The notes below the pieces were generated by a model that saw only the letters and a list, made by a program, of their open reading frames with translations, searched no databases and was not told the origin of the DNA. Both the position numbers and the translations under genes were made by a program. A stretch of 36,485 nt of DNA from Planctomycetota bacterium. GTDB lineage: Bacteria; Planctomycetota; Phycisphaerae; Sedimentisphaerales; Anaerobacaceae. Below are positions 15,957-24,637 of the stretch, one piece after another. The DNA lies in contig VRUL01000026.1 of the NCBI GenBank assembly GCA_019456145.1, positions 29,233 to 65,717 of the forward strand, in the 5' to 3' direction. Every line of letters begins with the position of its first letter. Within the stretch, counting starts at the first letter, position 1.

Positions 15957-16568
15957 ATGATCAAACAATCAAAACCAGTATGCAAAAAGCAAAAAGAGGA
16001 TGAAATTGTGGCAAAGTCGAAGAAGAAATTTCTCGGCCAACGACCTATTCGTCGAAAGTCAATATCGGCCCAACGAGGAAGCGTGGATATTGGAAGGCTT
16101 GTTGGTATTGTCATGCTCGTTATCGTTATTGGACTTTTTGTCTTTGGAGTTTGGTGGATTACCAAAAGCATGGGAGAGGCAGGCAGTCAGTATGGTGGGG
16201 CCTTGGTAGATGCAAAACGCAAGGCCACAGCCCTGCAGTGCCAAATGAACCTGCATACTATTCGGCAGAATTTACGAATCTATGCAATAGAGAAGGAGAG
16301 CTTTCCACCTTCGCTGAAAACATTGGTAGATTGGGGAGCTGACTCACAATTATTGCGTTGTTCGGCCCCGGATGGAGGGGAATACGTTTATATCCCCGGC
16401 CAGAATGAGAACATGCCCGGCCAAAATGTATTAGTGTACGAATTAAAAGCCGCCCACGATGGACGCTGCAACCTACTGCGAGTGAACGGGCAGATGGAAC
16501 TGCTTACTCCAGAGCAGGTGCAAGCTGCGGTAACCAAAACATATATCAGACTCAGGGAAAGACGTTGA
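15957..16568 (+). CDS. Single-span membrane protein, pseudopilin-like outer region
   Basis: A 203-residue protein with a lysine/arginine-rich N-terminus (1-45), one membrane segment (about 46-68, IGRLVGIVMLVIVIGLFVFG) and an extracytoplasmic domain. The start of the domain, KATALQCQMNLHTIRQNL then FPPSLKTLVDW, resembles the region after the helix in type II secretion pseudopilins. The prepilin cleavage motif is absent and the span is internal. GTG 16008 is an alternative start with a better AGAGG site. It sits 6 bases behind the M50 protease, so it could be that protease's partner or substrate (inference). Confidence 0.72.
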   Translation: MIKQSKPVCKKQKEDEIVAKSKKKFLGQRPIRRKSISAQRGSVDIGRLVGIVMLVIVIGLFVFGVWWITKSMGEAGSQYGGALVDAKRKATALQCQMNLHTIRQNLRIYAIEKESFPPSLKTLVDWGADSQLLRCSAPDGGEYVYIPGQNENMPGQNVLVYELKAAHDGRCNLLRVNGQMELLTPEQVQAAVTKTYIRLRERR

Positions 16569-16604
16569 AAACTTAATTTTTGTACATTAACATTGACAAT
16601 AGAA

Positions 16605-16760
16605 ATGGATAACCTAAAATCGAAATTCCTCGCAAGCTGCATCGGCACTGCAATAGGGGATTCATTAGGAGCAGGCGGCTCAAGATACACCGATGACACC
16701 GCTATGATGATAGGACTCGCCGTAGAGCTATGGAAAGTAAGAAATCAGAATCAGAGCTGA
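16605..16760 (+). pseudogene. Remnant of ADP-ribosylglycohydrolase (DraG family)
   Basis: An open frame of 51 residues reads FLASCIGTAIGDSLGAGG, then directly SRYTDDTAMMIGLAVEL, then QNQS and TGA. Full DraG-type enzymes are around 300 residues, with several dozen residues between the GDSLGA and TDDT motifs. Here that stretch and everything after the first helix pair are missing. There is no good Shine-Dalgarno site. It looks like an internally deleted, truncated relic; a functional mini-protein is unlikely. Confidence 0.7.
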
Positions 16761-16763
16761 TAA

Positions 16764-17792
16764 ATGAAGGCAATGATACTTAAGAAAGTCGCACCGATTG
16801 AAGAAAAACCTTTAGAATTAGAGGAGTTGCCTGTCCCTAAGCCTGGCCCCAAACAGATTCGGGTAAAAATTTCGGCTTGTGGCATTTGTCATACAGAGCT
16901 TGATGAAATTGAAGGAAGGCTGCAGGCGGAATTGCCGATAATCCTGGGCCACCAGATTGTTGGAACAGTGGAGAGCCTCGGCCCTGAAGCAACCAAATTT
17001 GAGTTAGCAGATCGGGTGGGCATTGCCTGGATAAATTCCGCCTGTGGAAAATGCCATTTTTGCCGGGTGGGAAATGAAAATCTATGCTCAGAGTTCCAGG
17101 GCACCGGCTGCAACGCAAATGGTGGCTACAGTCAATACGCTATAATCTCTGAGGATTTCGCCTATTTGATTCCTGATACATTTTCCGACTCACAAGCAGC
17201 TCCCCTCTTGTGCGCCGGGGCAATTGGTTACAGAGCCCTAAGACTAACCGGACTCCGGGATGGACAAATCCTTGGTCTATTTGGTTTTGGGGCCTCGGCC
17301 CATATTGTCATTCAGATAACCAAACACAAATATCCGAATTCCAAAGTCTTTGTTTTTACCAGATCCCGGCAGAAAGAGCATCAAAAATTGGCCGAAAAAT
17401 TGGGCGCTGACTGGGTTGGAGCAACCGGAGAGACCCCACCGGAAAAACTAAATTGTGCAATTGATTTTACACCCGCCTGGAATCCGATAGTCCAGGCTAT
17501 GAAAGTCTTGGAAAAAGGAGGTCGGCTGGTTATAAATGCAATCCGAAAGGAAGAAAGGGATAAAGAAACTCTGTTGAAATTAGATTACCAGGCCCATCTT
17601 TGGCTGGAAAAGGAAATAAAAAGTGTAGCCAATATTACTAAAAAAGATGCTGAAGATTTTCTGCCCCTGGCTGCCGAAATTCCGATTGTCCCCGAAATTC
17701 AGGAATTCAGGCTCCAGGAGGCCAACGAGGCATTAATTTTACTCAAACATGGGAAAATCCGGGGAGCAGGAGTATTAAAAATATTCGAGTAA
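16764..17792 (+). CDS. Zinc-dependent alcohol dehydrogenase (MDR family)
   Basis: A 342-residue medium-chain dehydrogenase. Catalytic zinc ligands are C42 (CGICHTE), H63 (LGHQIVG) and C150. Structural zinc cysteines are C94, C97, C100 and C108. The nucleotide-binding loop is GLFGFGASAH. The reaction is NAD(P)-linked oxidation or reduction of an alcohol/aldehyde in the cytoplasm; the substrate cannot be told. It begins 3 bases after the DraG remnant and precedes the PAC2 pair by 87 bases. Confidence 0.92.
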   Translation: MKAMILKKVAPIEEKPLELEELPVPKPGPKQIRVKISACGICHTELDEIEGRLQAELPIILGHQIVGTVESLGPEATKFELADRVGIAWINSACGKCHFCRVGNENLCSEFQGTGCNANGGYSQYAIISEDFAYLIPDTFSDSQAAPLLCAGAIGYRALRLTGLRDGQILGLFGFGASAHIVIQITKHKYPNSKVFVFTRSRQKEHQKLAEKLGADWVGATGETPPEKLNCAIDFTPAWNPIVQAMKVLEKGGRLVINAIRKEERDKETLLKLDYQAHLWLEKEIKSVANITKKDAEDFLPLAAEIPIVPEIQEFRLQEANEALILLKHGKIRGAGVLKIFE

Positions 17793-17879
17793 ACAATAAA
17801 AAGCGTGAATAACTGTTTCTGTCCTTTGTTTTATCGAGTATAGATATCCTATAAAGAAGTTCGGAAAGGAAACAGGATA

Positions 17880-18812
17880 GTGGGAATCAAACTTTACAAA
17901 GAACCCAAACTTAAGAATCCGATTATGTTCTGTGGTTGGCCGGGCATTGGAAACATCGGGATAAGTGCGATAGAAAGTTTAAGAGAAGTGTTAAAAGCTC
18001 AGGAATTCGGAGAGATTGAACCCTGGGATTTCTTTAATCCTCGAAAAGTTTCCATTGAAAGAGGTTTGTTGAAGGATTTAGAGTTTCCCAGCAGTAAATT
18101 TTACTCCCAACGAATTAAAAATCAGGACCTGATATTTTTCATTGGCCAGGAGCAGCCGGCCGAAGGAGGAATAAGATACGCTGAAGGCAAAAAAGCATAC
18201 AAAATAGCTAATTTAGTTTTGGATGTGGCGGAAAAATTCGGATGCAAAAGAGTCTATACTTCCGGAGCGGCTGTTTCTCAAATCCACCACACCACAAAAC
18301 CAAGAGTTTGGGTCGTGCCTAATAAGCAAAGCTTAATAAAGGAAATAAAGGAATATGAAAATACCGTTGTAATGTCAGAAATGGAAGGAAGAAGAAGCCG
18401 GGGCACTATCACCGGTCTAAATGGACTTTTGCTGGGAGTAGCTAAAAAGAGGGATTTAGAAGCTATTTGTTTAATGGGTGAAATACCTTATTATCTCCAG
18501 GGCGCTCCCTGGCCCTATCCCAAAGGCTCGAAATCTGTTCTTGAGCTTTTGGCTAAAATCCTCGATGTTAAGATCGACCTGAGTCAACTGGACGAATTAG
18601 CCGAAACAGTAGAGGAAAATATTGAAGAGTTTTTAGAAAGCCTTTATACGGCAGAGGCAATTCCTCCACAGGTAAGAGACGAAATTGAGAAATTAAGATA
18701 CGCCCGACCAACCGAACCCGGACCTATAACAGAAGAAGAACAGAAAAAAATGATGGAGCATATCGACGAACTTTTCAGGGAAGGAGGCCGACAAGATGAA
18801 AAGTCTATTTAA
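17880..18812 (+). CDS. PAC2 family protein, first of a tandem pair
   Basis: A 310-residue protein beginning at GTG behind AAGGAAACAGG. NPIMFCGWPGIGNIG at 14-28 and VYTSGAAVSQIHHTTKPRV are PAC2 hallmarks, shared with archaeal and bacterial relatives of proteasome assembly chaperone 2. A C-terminal tail (about 240-310) is acidic and helical. No C-terminal HbYX docking motif is present, and no proteasome gene is visible. Its last 17 bases overlap the next PAC2 gene. The molecular role in bacteria is not established. Confidence 0.88.
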   Translation: MGIKLYKEPKLKNPIMFCGWPGIGNIGISAIESLREVLKAQEFGEIEPWDFFNPRKVSIERGLLKDLEFPSSKFYSQRIKNQDLIFFIGQEQPAEGGIRYAEGKKAYKIANLVLDVAEKFGCKRVYTSGAAVSQIHHTTKPRVWVVPNKQSLIKEIKEYENTVVMSEMEGRRSRGTITGLNGLLLGVAKKRDLEAICLMGEIPYYLQGAPWPYPKGSKSVLELLAKILDVKIDLSQLDELAETVEENIEEFLESLYTAEAIPPQVRDEIEKLRYARPTEPGPITEEEQKKMMEHIDELFREGGRQDEKSI

Positions 18813-19608
18813 ATTCTCCGAGCGACCTAAGTTTGAAAATCCATCCCTGATTGTTGGATGGGAACGGGACAGTGGCAAACTAAGTCCGAAGGTGATTGAG
18901 TATTTGAATAAAAAGATAAACAGTAGAAGTTTTTGCGAAATTGAACCGGTGGACTTCTTCTCTTTATCGGGAGTAACAATTGAAAACAATACCGCTCAGT
19001 TTCCGGAAAGTAAATTTTATTATAGCCAAAGAAATGACCTGGTGATATTTAAAGGCAGTAAGCCGCGATTTGAGCGATACAAATTTTTGAATGCGATTGC
19101 AGGTTTCGCTCAAAGTTATTGCAATATAAAAGAGATGTATACTATTGGTGGAACTATTTCTCCCATTGCCCATACCAGCCAGCGACGGATATCAGCGGTT
19201 TTTAACCAGCACCAAATCCGGGAAAAACACCAAGACTACGGACTCCAAAATTTAACTTGGGAGGGGCCGCCGGCTATCAGCAGTTATCTTTTGTGGATAG
19301 CTAAAAACAGAGGCATCCCAGGCGTGAGTCTTTGGCCTCAAATACCATTTTACCTCGCAGCCAGCGAAGATTTCCACACAATAAAGCTGACTCTTACTTT
19401 TCTGGATAAGAAATTTAACCTGGGTCTGGATTTCGGAGAACTGGATGAAGAGATCAGGGACCAGAATACAAAGATAGACCGGTTAAGAGAAGAGGATTCA
19501 GACATTAACAAATATATAGGAATGTTAGAGAGCGAGCTTCCCTTAAATGAAGAGGAACAAGTGGAATTAACTATGAAAGTGACTCAACTTCTCGAAAAAA
19601 ATGAGTGA
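18796..19608 (+). CDS. PAC2 family protein, diverged second member of the pair
   Basis: A 270-residue protein with AAGGAGG 8 bases before ATG 18796. It aligns along its length with the upstream PAC2 protein: NPSLIVGWERDSGKL against the WPGIGNIG motif, FCEIEPVDFF against FGEIEPWDFF, and YTIGGTISPIAHTSQRR against YTSGAAVSQIHHTTKPR. The glycine-rich first motif has decayed. The C-terminus (215-270) is an acidic, probably coiled helix. Overlapping frames and divergence suggest subunits of one heteromer (inference). Confidence 0.82.
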   Translation: MKSLFKFSERPKFENPSLIVGWERDSGKLSPKVIEYLNKKINSRSFCEIEPVDFFSLSGVTIENNTAQFPESKFYYSQRNDLVIFKGSKPRFERYKFLNAIAGFAQSYCNIKEMYTIGGTISPIAHTSQRRISAVFNQHQIREKHQDYGLQNLTWEGPPAISSYLLWIAKNRGIPGVSLWPQIPFYLAASEDFHTIKLTLTFLDKKFNLGLDFGELDEEIRDQNTKIDRLREEDSDINKYIGMLESELPLNEEEQVELTMKVTQLLEKNE

Positions 19609-19617
19609 ACTGGACCG

Positions 19618-19696
19618 AACAGTAACAAGCAGTGTGTTTCTTAAATTACCCCGAGACTACAATATATTAAAGTCAGTGTGTTTTTAAATTACTGTT
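19618..19696. repeat. Direct and inverted repeats between convergent genes
   Basis: CAGTGTGTTTCTTAAATTAC (19630-19649) recurs with one base missing at 19674-19692. The pair is bracketed by AACAGTAA (19618-19625) and TTACTGTT (19689-19696). The stretch lies in the 92-base gap between the converging PAC2 and DUF4340 genes. The outer arms could form a stem for bidirectional termination, but there is no U-tract, so this is uncertain. Confidence 0.5.
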
Positions 19697-19700
19697 CCTC

Positions 19701-20840
19701 TTACATCGAATTAGGCTCGCCCGATGGCTTCTCCATTACCGAGTTAGGCTCCTGGGGCCCTTTAACCTCTTCAGGTTTTTCCTGGTCCTCTACCAATTCC
19801 GAAAGGTCCTTCGTCAGGTCCTTGGCTTTCCACTCGGCGATTTCATAAACCCATCCCTGATGTTTTGCAGAGAAAACTCTTACTTTGTCCAGGGCAAGTA
19901 ATTTGGCTTCCTTCTTTTTCAGCTCTTCTTCTGACTCAACCTCCCTCTCTTTTGTAACGGGCGCCTGATCTGTAAAAACTGCTTCACAATTCACATAAGT
20001 CTTCTCTCCCTTTTGAGCGATTTTTACAGTATAAACAGTCGAGTCTTTTAGCCTGCAAACATATTGCCTGTCGAAGGTCAGGTCGGCCGGTTTTTTCTTA
20101 ACATCATCTATCCTCAGATTTGACAAAGCGGTGAAAATTCTATCACACTCACTACTCTTGGCCGTTTTGCCTGCGGGAATATTTTCCAGCACTACGTCTT
20201 TGCTGTCCTGCTTTGCTTTAAGCGTATATTCACCATCGGAAGAAGTGACCGTCACAGAGTTTATATCATCGCGATTTACAGAAACAAGCTCCTGCTCAAT
20301 GTAATCCATCGCCCCGTTTTTAATCCAAGGCACATTTGACGTCACATAGACTTTATCACTCAAAACCTTATCACCCGAAACCAATCTTACATAGGTACCC
20401 TCGCCCAACTCTTTAGCCTTCCCCACAACAATGCCGGCAAGCACTGTTGAATTCGGCTCCGGCGTCATAAATTTAACAACCGTGCGAGCTTTTTCTTCCG
20501 TTACTTCAAGATCTTCGTGATATGCCGCTTCATCTGTATACAACTCAGCCGTCTTAATATCAAGACACGATGTTATCAGCTCGCTTATTGTGCTCGTAAC
20601 CGCCGGGTAATTGTCTTTGTTAGCAACCACAAAATGTTTTCCAATGCGCTTCATGGTCACTGCATCTTCACCTGTTCCCACAACGATGCTGCCTATATCC
20701 GTTGGATCAAGTCCCTGGATAAGATAAGATAGCACCCCCAGCTCTGTCCGGGGCCTGCTTGAAACACGTGACTGAACCACAGCCCATGTGACCATCAATA
20801 CTGTAACAATCCCTAATATTGTAAGGTTTTTGTTGTTCAT
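19701..20840 (-). CDS. DUF4340 protein, last gene of Gld-type ABC operon
   Basis: A 379-residue protein from ATG 20840, chosen for GAGGAG 7 bases upstream. One N-terminal membrane anchor (about 5-23) is followed by an extracytoplasmic region of beta-rich DUF4340 repeats (VTMKRIGKHFVVANKD, TYVRLVSGDKV, VYTVKIAQKGEKTYV). A low-complexity tail contains repeated EPNS. DUF4340 proteins commonly follow GldG-like genes and are thought to be accessory parts of the exporter. The gap to the upstream GldG-like gene is 69 bases. Confidence 0.85.
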   Translation of the reverse strand: MNNKNLTILGIVTVLMVTWAVVQSRVSSRPRTELGVLSYLIQGLDPTDIGSIVVGTGEDAVTMKRIGKHFVVANKDNYPAVTSTISELITSCLDIKTAELYTDEAAYHEDLEVTEEKARTVVKFMTPEPNSTVLAGIVVGKAKELGEGTYVRLVSGDKVLSDKVYVTSNVPWIKNGAMDYIEQELVSVNRDDINSVTVTSSDGEYTLKAKQDSKDVVLENIPAGKTAKSSECDRIFTALSNLRIDDVKKKPADLTFDRQYVCRLKDSTVYTVKIAQKGEKTYVNCEAVFTDQAPVTKEREVESEEELKKKEAKLLALDKVRVFSAKHQGWVYEIAEWKAKDLTKDLSELVEDQEKPEEVKGPQEPNSVMEKPSGEPNSM

Positions 20841-20909
20841 TATAAGACTCCTCATTCGTATCTTTTGAAGCACTTCTTCTGTTTCGTTTCATACTTCGCC
20901 CAATACGAA

Positions 20910-22910
20910 TCAAGCATCACTTGTATGGCTGATATAATGTCTCTTCCTTATACTGCGGCGGATACTCACCACTACAGCAATTATCAGAATAACCGCCGGC
21001 GCTATCAACGTATTAGCCCTTTGCAGCTTTCCGCCCAAACTATCAATCCGTTGGCGTCTCTTCATCTGGATGACGCGTTTCTCTCTGTTGGCTCGCTGTA
21101 TCTCCAATTCAAGCTCGCGTCTTTTCTGTAATATTGAACTGCCAACAACCTCTTCCTCACCTTCTTTGGCAGAGGCGATAATAGACTGCAGTTCCCTGTT
21201 GAAACCTGCAATTTTTACCTCAATCATCAACAGCTCCTTGGCAGTTTCGGCTTTCGCCTCACTTTCAATCCTGTCAACAACAACAAACGGACGTCTAAAG
21301 TTCCCACGCGACCTGATTGAAATCAAATCGCTCGATCCACCAAAATCATCAATGGTATTCAGCATTAAAGTCGCGTTGTCACCATTGGGAGTCTTTCCGA
21401 AGACAAAAAAGTCCCGGTATGCCAGCATATCACTTATAAAGTCAACATCCGAAAAGACGGCCACCGCGCAGACTTCCGTCGCTTCTGTCAGACCTGTAAT
21501 CCGCCTCATAGTTTTTTTATTATCATTCGGGTCCTTTGCTTCTTCCGAAGGTCCCTCCTCGCTCGACTCAACTTCAATCTCAATGCCATTGGGAAAACTG
21601 CTCTTAAAACGACCCGTAACAAGATAACCCATTGACACAGGCTTATCACCATCAATAAATTTGTCCGTTAAGCTCTTTGGGTTCAGCATCATCAGTTCAT
21701 AGGGACTGCTGACTTTCCAGCTATTACCTCGATTGGTCGTCATAAAAAGCGGCGTTCGCCGGATCTCAATACTGCTTTCTTCCTCATCCGAACCTACAAC
21801 TTCCTTCAGCACACCGGCGAACCATACACTCACCTGGTTAAGCTGGGCGGTAATAACATTGTCGGTATTGAAACATTTTCCTGCCGGCGTCAGATTAAGG
21901 AAACTAATGAGGTCCTCCGGTCGCCCGTTACGACCACCTCGCCATGGCATCATCAGGTTCTTGTCCCCGGCAAACGTATTCTCCGGCATCTCAATCCCCC
22001 AGTTTTTCAAAAGCACGTTTAGCCCCGAACTCTGCGAAGGCGGCCTGCCCATTTGCATTGCCATTCTATCCGGCTTGTCCTCCCTGCAATGTGGATCAAC
22101 ACATACAATCGTCCTGCCGCCTTTGACCACAAACTGGTCTATCGCAAACAACGCCGGCTCAGGCAGTTCTTTAGGATGGATAACCAGCAGGATATCAACA
22201 TCCGTAATCTCATTAACATCTGTAGCCACACTTTTGACCTCATACTTCTTTCGCAAATGCTCGACGAAAGTCCAGGGTGGTTGTGGTTGCTGGTTCTGCA
22301 TCCGCATCATCTGGGCCATATAGGGGCTGATATCCTGCCCCATTACAGACAGCGAGCTCATTATACCTATTTTCTTCTTCTGACGGGTAATGGCAGTGTC
22401 TATCAGGTAGCTTATGTCATACTCGACAAAATTCTGTCGGTCCGGTGAAAAGAACGGTATGGACTTCTCAATACCAAAAGGCGTCCGCACTACTAATCCG
22501 AAGAAAAAGCTCTCCTCTTCCGTTATAGAAAATCGTTTCAGGCCAAACTGCAATGCATCGACCTCGTCCTGGGAAAAAGGCCTTGGGTCAATGACCTGCA
22601 GTTCAACCATACCTTTGGCTGTGGCAACGTATTCTTCCAATAACGATTTAACAAACTCGTAATAATTATTGAAAAACTTAATCTGGTCCGGCCCCTTCAG
22701 TGATGCCGTCTTCGCGTAATAAAACTTGATTAGGACCTTTTGATGAAGTTTAGCTAAAATCGCCTTGGTCCCATCAGAGAGTGTATAAAGCTTCTGGTCT
22801 GTGACATCGACCTTCCACAACTTGCCTATATTTTGAAAAATGCTTATCGCACTGAAAGCAATCACCAAAATACAAACCGCACCTATAATTGCCCGTATCG
22901 TCCGGTTCAT
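20910..22910 (-). CDS. GldG-like ABC transporter auxiliary protein
   Basis: A 666-residue protein with an N-terminal membrane span (7-25) followed by VTDQKLYTLSDGTKAIL, typical of GldG/ABC_transp_aux proteins. The long extracytoplasmic part has the GATase-like region VDILLVIHPKELPEPALFAI. A coiled coil occupies about 575-625 and a second span LIAPAVILIIAVVVS lies near the C-terminus. Its ATG shares one base with the stop of the permease (TAATG), showing translational coupling. GldG works with GldA and GldF in Bacteroidota gliding. In planctomycetes the cargo is unknown. Confidence 0.88.
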   Translation of the reverse strand: MNRTIRAIIGAVCILVIAFSAISIFQNIGKLWKVDVTDQKLYTLSDGTKAILAKLHQKVLIKFYYAKTASLKGPDQIKFFNNYYEFVKSLLEEYVATAKGMVELQVIDPRPFSQDEVDALQFGLKRFSITEEESFFFGLVVRTPFGIEKSIPFFSPDRQNFVEYDISYLIDTAITRQKKKIGIMSSLSVMGQDISPYMAQMMRMQNQQPQPPWTFVEHLRKKYEVKSVATDVNEITDVDILLVIHPKELPEPALFAIDQFVVKGGRTIVCVDPHCREDKPDRMAMQMGRPPSQSSGLNVLLKNWGIEMPENTFAGDKNLMMPWRGGRNGRPEDLISFLNLTPAGKCFNTDNVITAQLNQVSVWFAGVLKEVVGSDEEESSIEIRRTPLFMTTNRGNSWKVSSPYELMMLNPKSLTDKFIDGDKPVSMGYLVTGRFKSSFPNGIEIEVESSEEGPSEEAKDPNDNKKTMRRITGLTEATEVCAVAVFSDVDFISDMLAYRDFFVFGKTPNGDNATLMLNTIDDFGGSSDLISIRSRGNFRRPFVVVDRIESEAKAETAKELLMIEVKIAGFNRELQSIIASAKEGEEEVVGSSILQKRRELELEIQRANREKRVIQMKRRQRIDSLGGKLQRANTLIAPAVILIIAVVVSIRRSIRKRHYISHTSDA

Positions 22911-23641
22911 TAGCTCGCCTTCCTTTCATCTAAAACAATACTGCTGGCAGCAATCCAACCAACTATCAGCAAAATAAAGTAAGACAGGTCCTTAAACTCC
23001 AGAACTCCCTTCTGGATTGACTCGAAGTGTGTCTGAAAACTCATGGTCTCTATCACTGATACCAGGCCCGCAGGAAAGAACGTCGAAAGATAATTCAGCG
23101 TTGTCGGCCTGCCTGCAAAAACAAGCACTGCACAGGCCACTACCGAAAGAACAAAACTTATTACCTGGTTCTTACTGACCACCGAAAAGAAACAACCAAT
23201 AGCAAGAAACCCCCCCGCCATCAAAAAGCTGCCCAGGTAACCCGTAACTATCATGCCGATATCAGGGTCACCAAGGTAACAAACTGTAATCGGCATAGGG
23301 AACGTCAAAGCCAGCGCAATCACAAGGAAAAGCCACGCAGCACAGAATTTGCCCAGGATCGCCTGCGTCACGGTAACAGGCAAAGTAAACAGCAGTTCGA
23401 TCGAACCGACCCTGCGTTCTTCAGCCCACAAACGCATCGCCGCTGATGGCACCATAAAAACAAACAGCAACGGCAGATTCATGAAGAACGCACGCATGTC
23501 TGCCTGTCGCATTTCAAAGAAACCCTGCTTGAATGTCAGGTAACCCGAGAAAAAAAGAAATATTACAAGAAACACGTACGCAATAGGGGTAGTAAAATAG
23601 CTTTTTAGCTCCCTTTTGAATACTGCCCAAAAGCTATGCAT
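22910..23641 (-). CDS. ABC-2 type permease, GldF-like
   Basis: A 243-residue membrane protein with six predicted spans. It opens with FWAVFKRELKSYFTTPIAYVF, the usual start of GldF/NosY-type ABC-2 permeases (residues 4-24, core RELKSYFTTPIAY). RLWAEERRVGSIELLFTLP at about 70-88 is the conserved cytoplasmic loop that contacts the ATPase. It lies 53 bases after the ATPase gene and overlaps the next gene by one base. Confidence 0.9.
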   Translation of the reverse strand: MHSFWAVFKRELKSYFTTPIAYVFLVIFLFFSGYLTFKQGFFEMRQADMRAFFMNLPLLFVFMVPSAAMRLWAEERRVGSIELLFTLPVTVTQAILGKFCAAWLFLVIALALTFPMPITVCYLGDPDIGMIVTGYLGSFLMAGGFLAIGCFFSVVSKNQVISFVLSVVACAVLVFAGRPTTLNYLSTFFPAGLVSVIETMSFQTHFESIQKGVLEFKDLSYFILLIVGWIAASSIVLDERKAS

Positions 23642-23694
23642 TTTTGTACTCCTGTGAAAATATCATATTATTGTCCCGAACTAAAAAACAAAAA

Positions 23695-24423
23695 CTAAGC
23701 AACCTTGGACTTCGTAATCTTACGAAAGACTTCTTCAAGACTGCACTTGTACTTCTCTTTCAACTCCTTTGGCGTCGAATCCACCAGTATTCGCCCTTTG
23801 GAAATAATTATTGTCCTCGAACAAACAGCCTCAACTTCTTCGAGAATGTGAGTTGAGATAATAATGCACTTGTCCTTGGCCATACTATTTATAAGCCCTC
23901 TTACCTCGTGCTTTTGATTGGGATCCAAACCGTCGGTTGGCTCATCAAGAATAAGCACATCAGGGTCATGAATTAATGCTTGAGCTAGTCCCACCCGCCG
24001 CCGATATCCCTTCGACAATGTCTCAATCGTCTGATGGTACACAGATTCGACCGAACACATCGGAACAACCCGGTCGAGCGCCCGCTTGCGGTCTTTGCCC
24101 TTAATCTGTCTGACATCGCAGACAAACTCTAAAAATCCTCCTACCGTCATCTCGTTATAGGCTGGTGAATTCTCTGCAAGATATCCAATCGACCGCCTGA
24201 CTTCAACGGAATTCCGTAAAATATCGTGCCCACACACAGTAGCTGTCCCGCTGTCAGGCTTGAGAAAGCATGCCAGCATTCTCATCGCGGTGGTTTTCCC
24301 GGCCCCATTGGGCCCAAGAAGGCCCAAAACCTGGCCCTTTTCGACTTCGAATGATACACCGTCAACAGCAACGATTGGCCCAAAACTTCGCCGCAATTCC
24401 TTTACACTTATCATATCTGCCAC
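23695..24423 (-). CDS. ABC transporter ATP-binding protein, GldA-like
   Basis: A 242-residue ATPase with Walker A GPNGAGKT (37-44), signature LSKGYRRRVGLAQAL, Walker B VLILDEPTDGLDP and switch histidine STHILEE. It is of the ABC-2 exporter (NatA/GldA) type. AGGTGG lies 5 bases before ATG 24423. It is the first gene of the four-gene operon running down to 19701, so it should be expressed together with the permease, GldG-like and DUF4340 proteins. Confidence 0.93.
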   Translation of the reverse strand: MADMISVKELRRSFGPIVAVDGVSFEVEKGQVLGLLGPNGAGKTTAMRMLACFLKPDSGTATVCGHDILRNSVEVRRSIGYLAENSPAYNEMTVGGFLEFVCDVRQIKGKDRKRALDRVVPMCSVESVYHQTIETLSKGYRRRVGLAQALIHDPDVLILDEPTDGLDPNQKHEVRGLINSMAKDKCIIISTHILEEVEAVCSRTIIISKGRILVDSTPKELKEKYKCSLEEVFRKITKSKVA

Positions 24424-24523
24424 CTATTACAAGACTTACAATATCCCGTTGTTAAAACGATATAATACTACAAACCGGGCATTAAGGTTCATTATTTGAT
24501 AAATTTATATACGATGGCCGAGC

Positions 24524-24551
24524 ATTATATTAATTCTCGGTAATTAGTCAA
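24524..24551 (-). promoter_or_regulatory. Sigma-70-like promoter of the Gld-type operon
   Basis: On the minus strand TTGACT (24551-24546), a 16-base spacer and a perfect TATAAT (24529-24524) predict a start near 24517. This leaves a leader of about 94 bases before the ATPase gene. The same TTGACT box is used in the candidate promoter at 4843-4872. Nothing else was seen in the 214-base gap. Confidence 0.6.
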
Positions 24552-24637
24552 GAGGCTATTTCAATAAAATCTTTGCTGTAACCAAACAGGTTTATACCTT
24601 CAAATCCGAAGCAAAGCAAGGACTTTAATCCGGGGCC

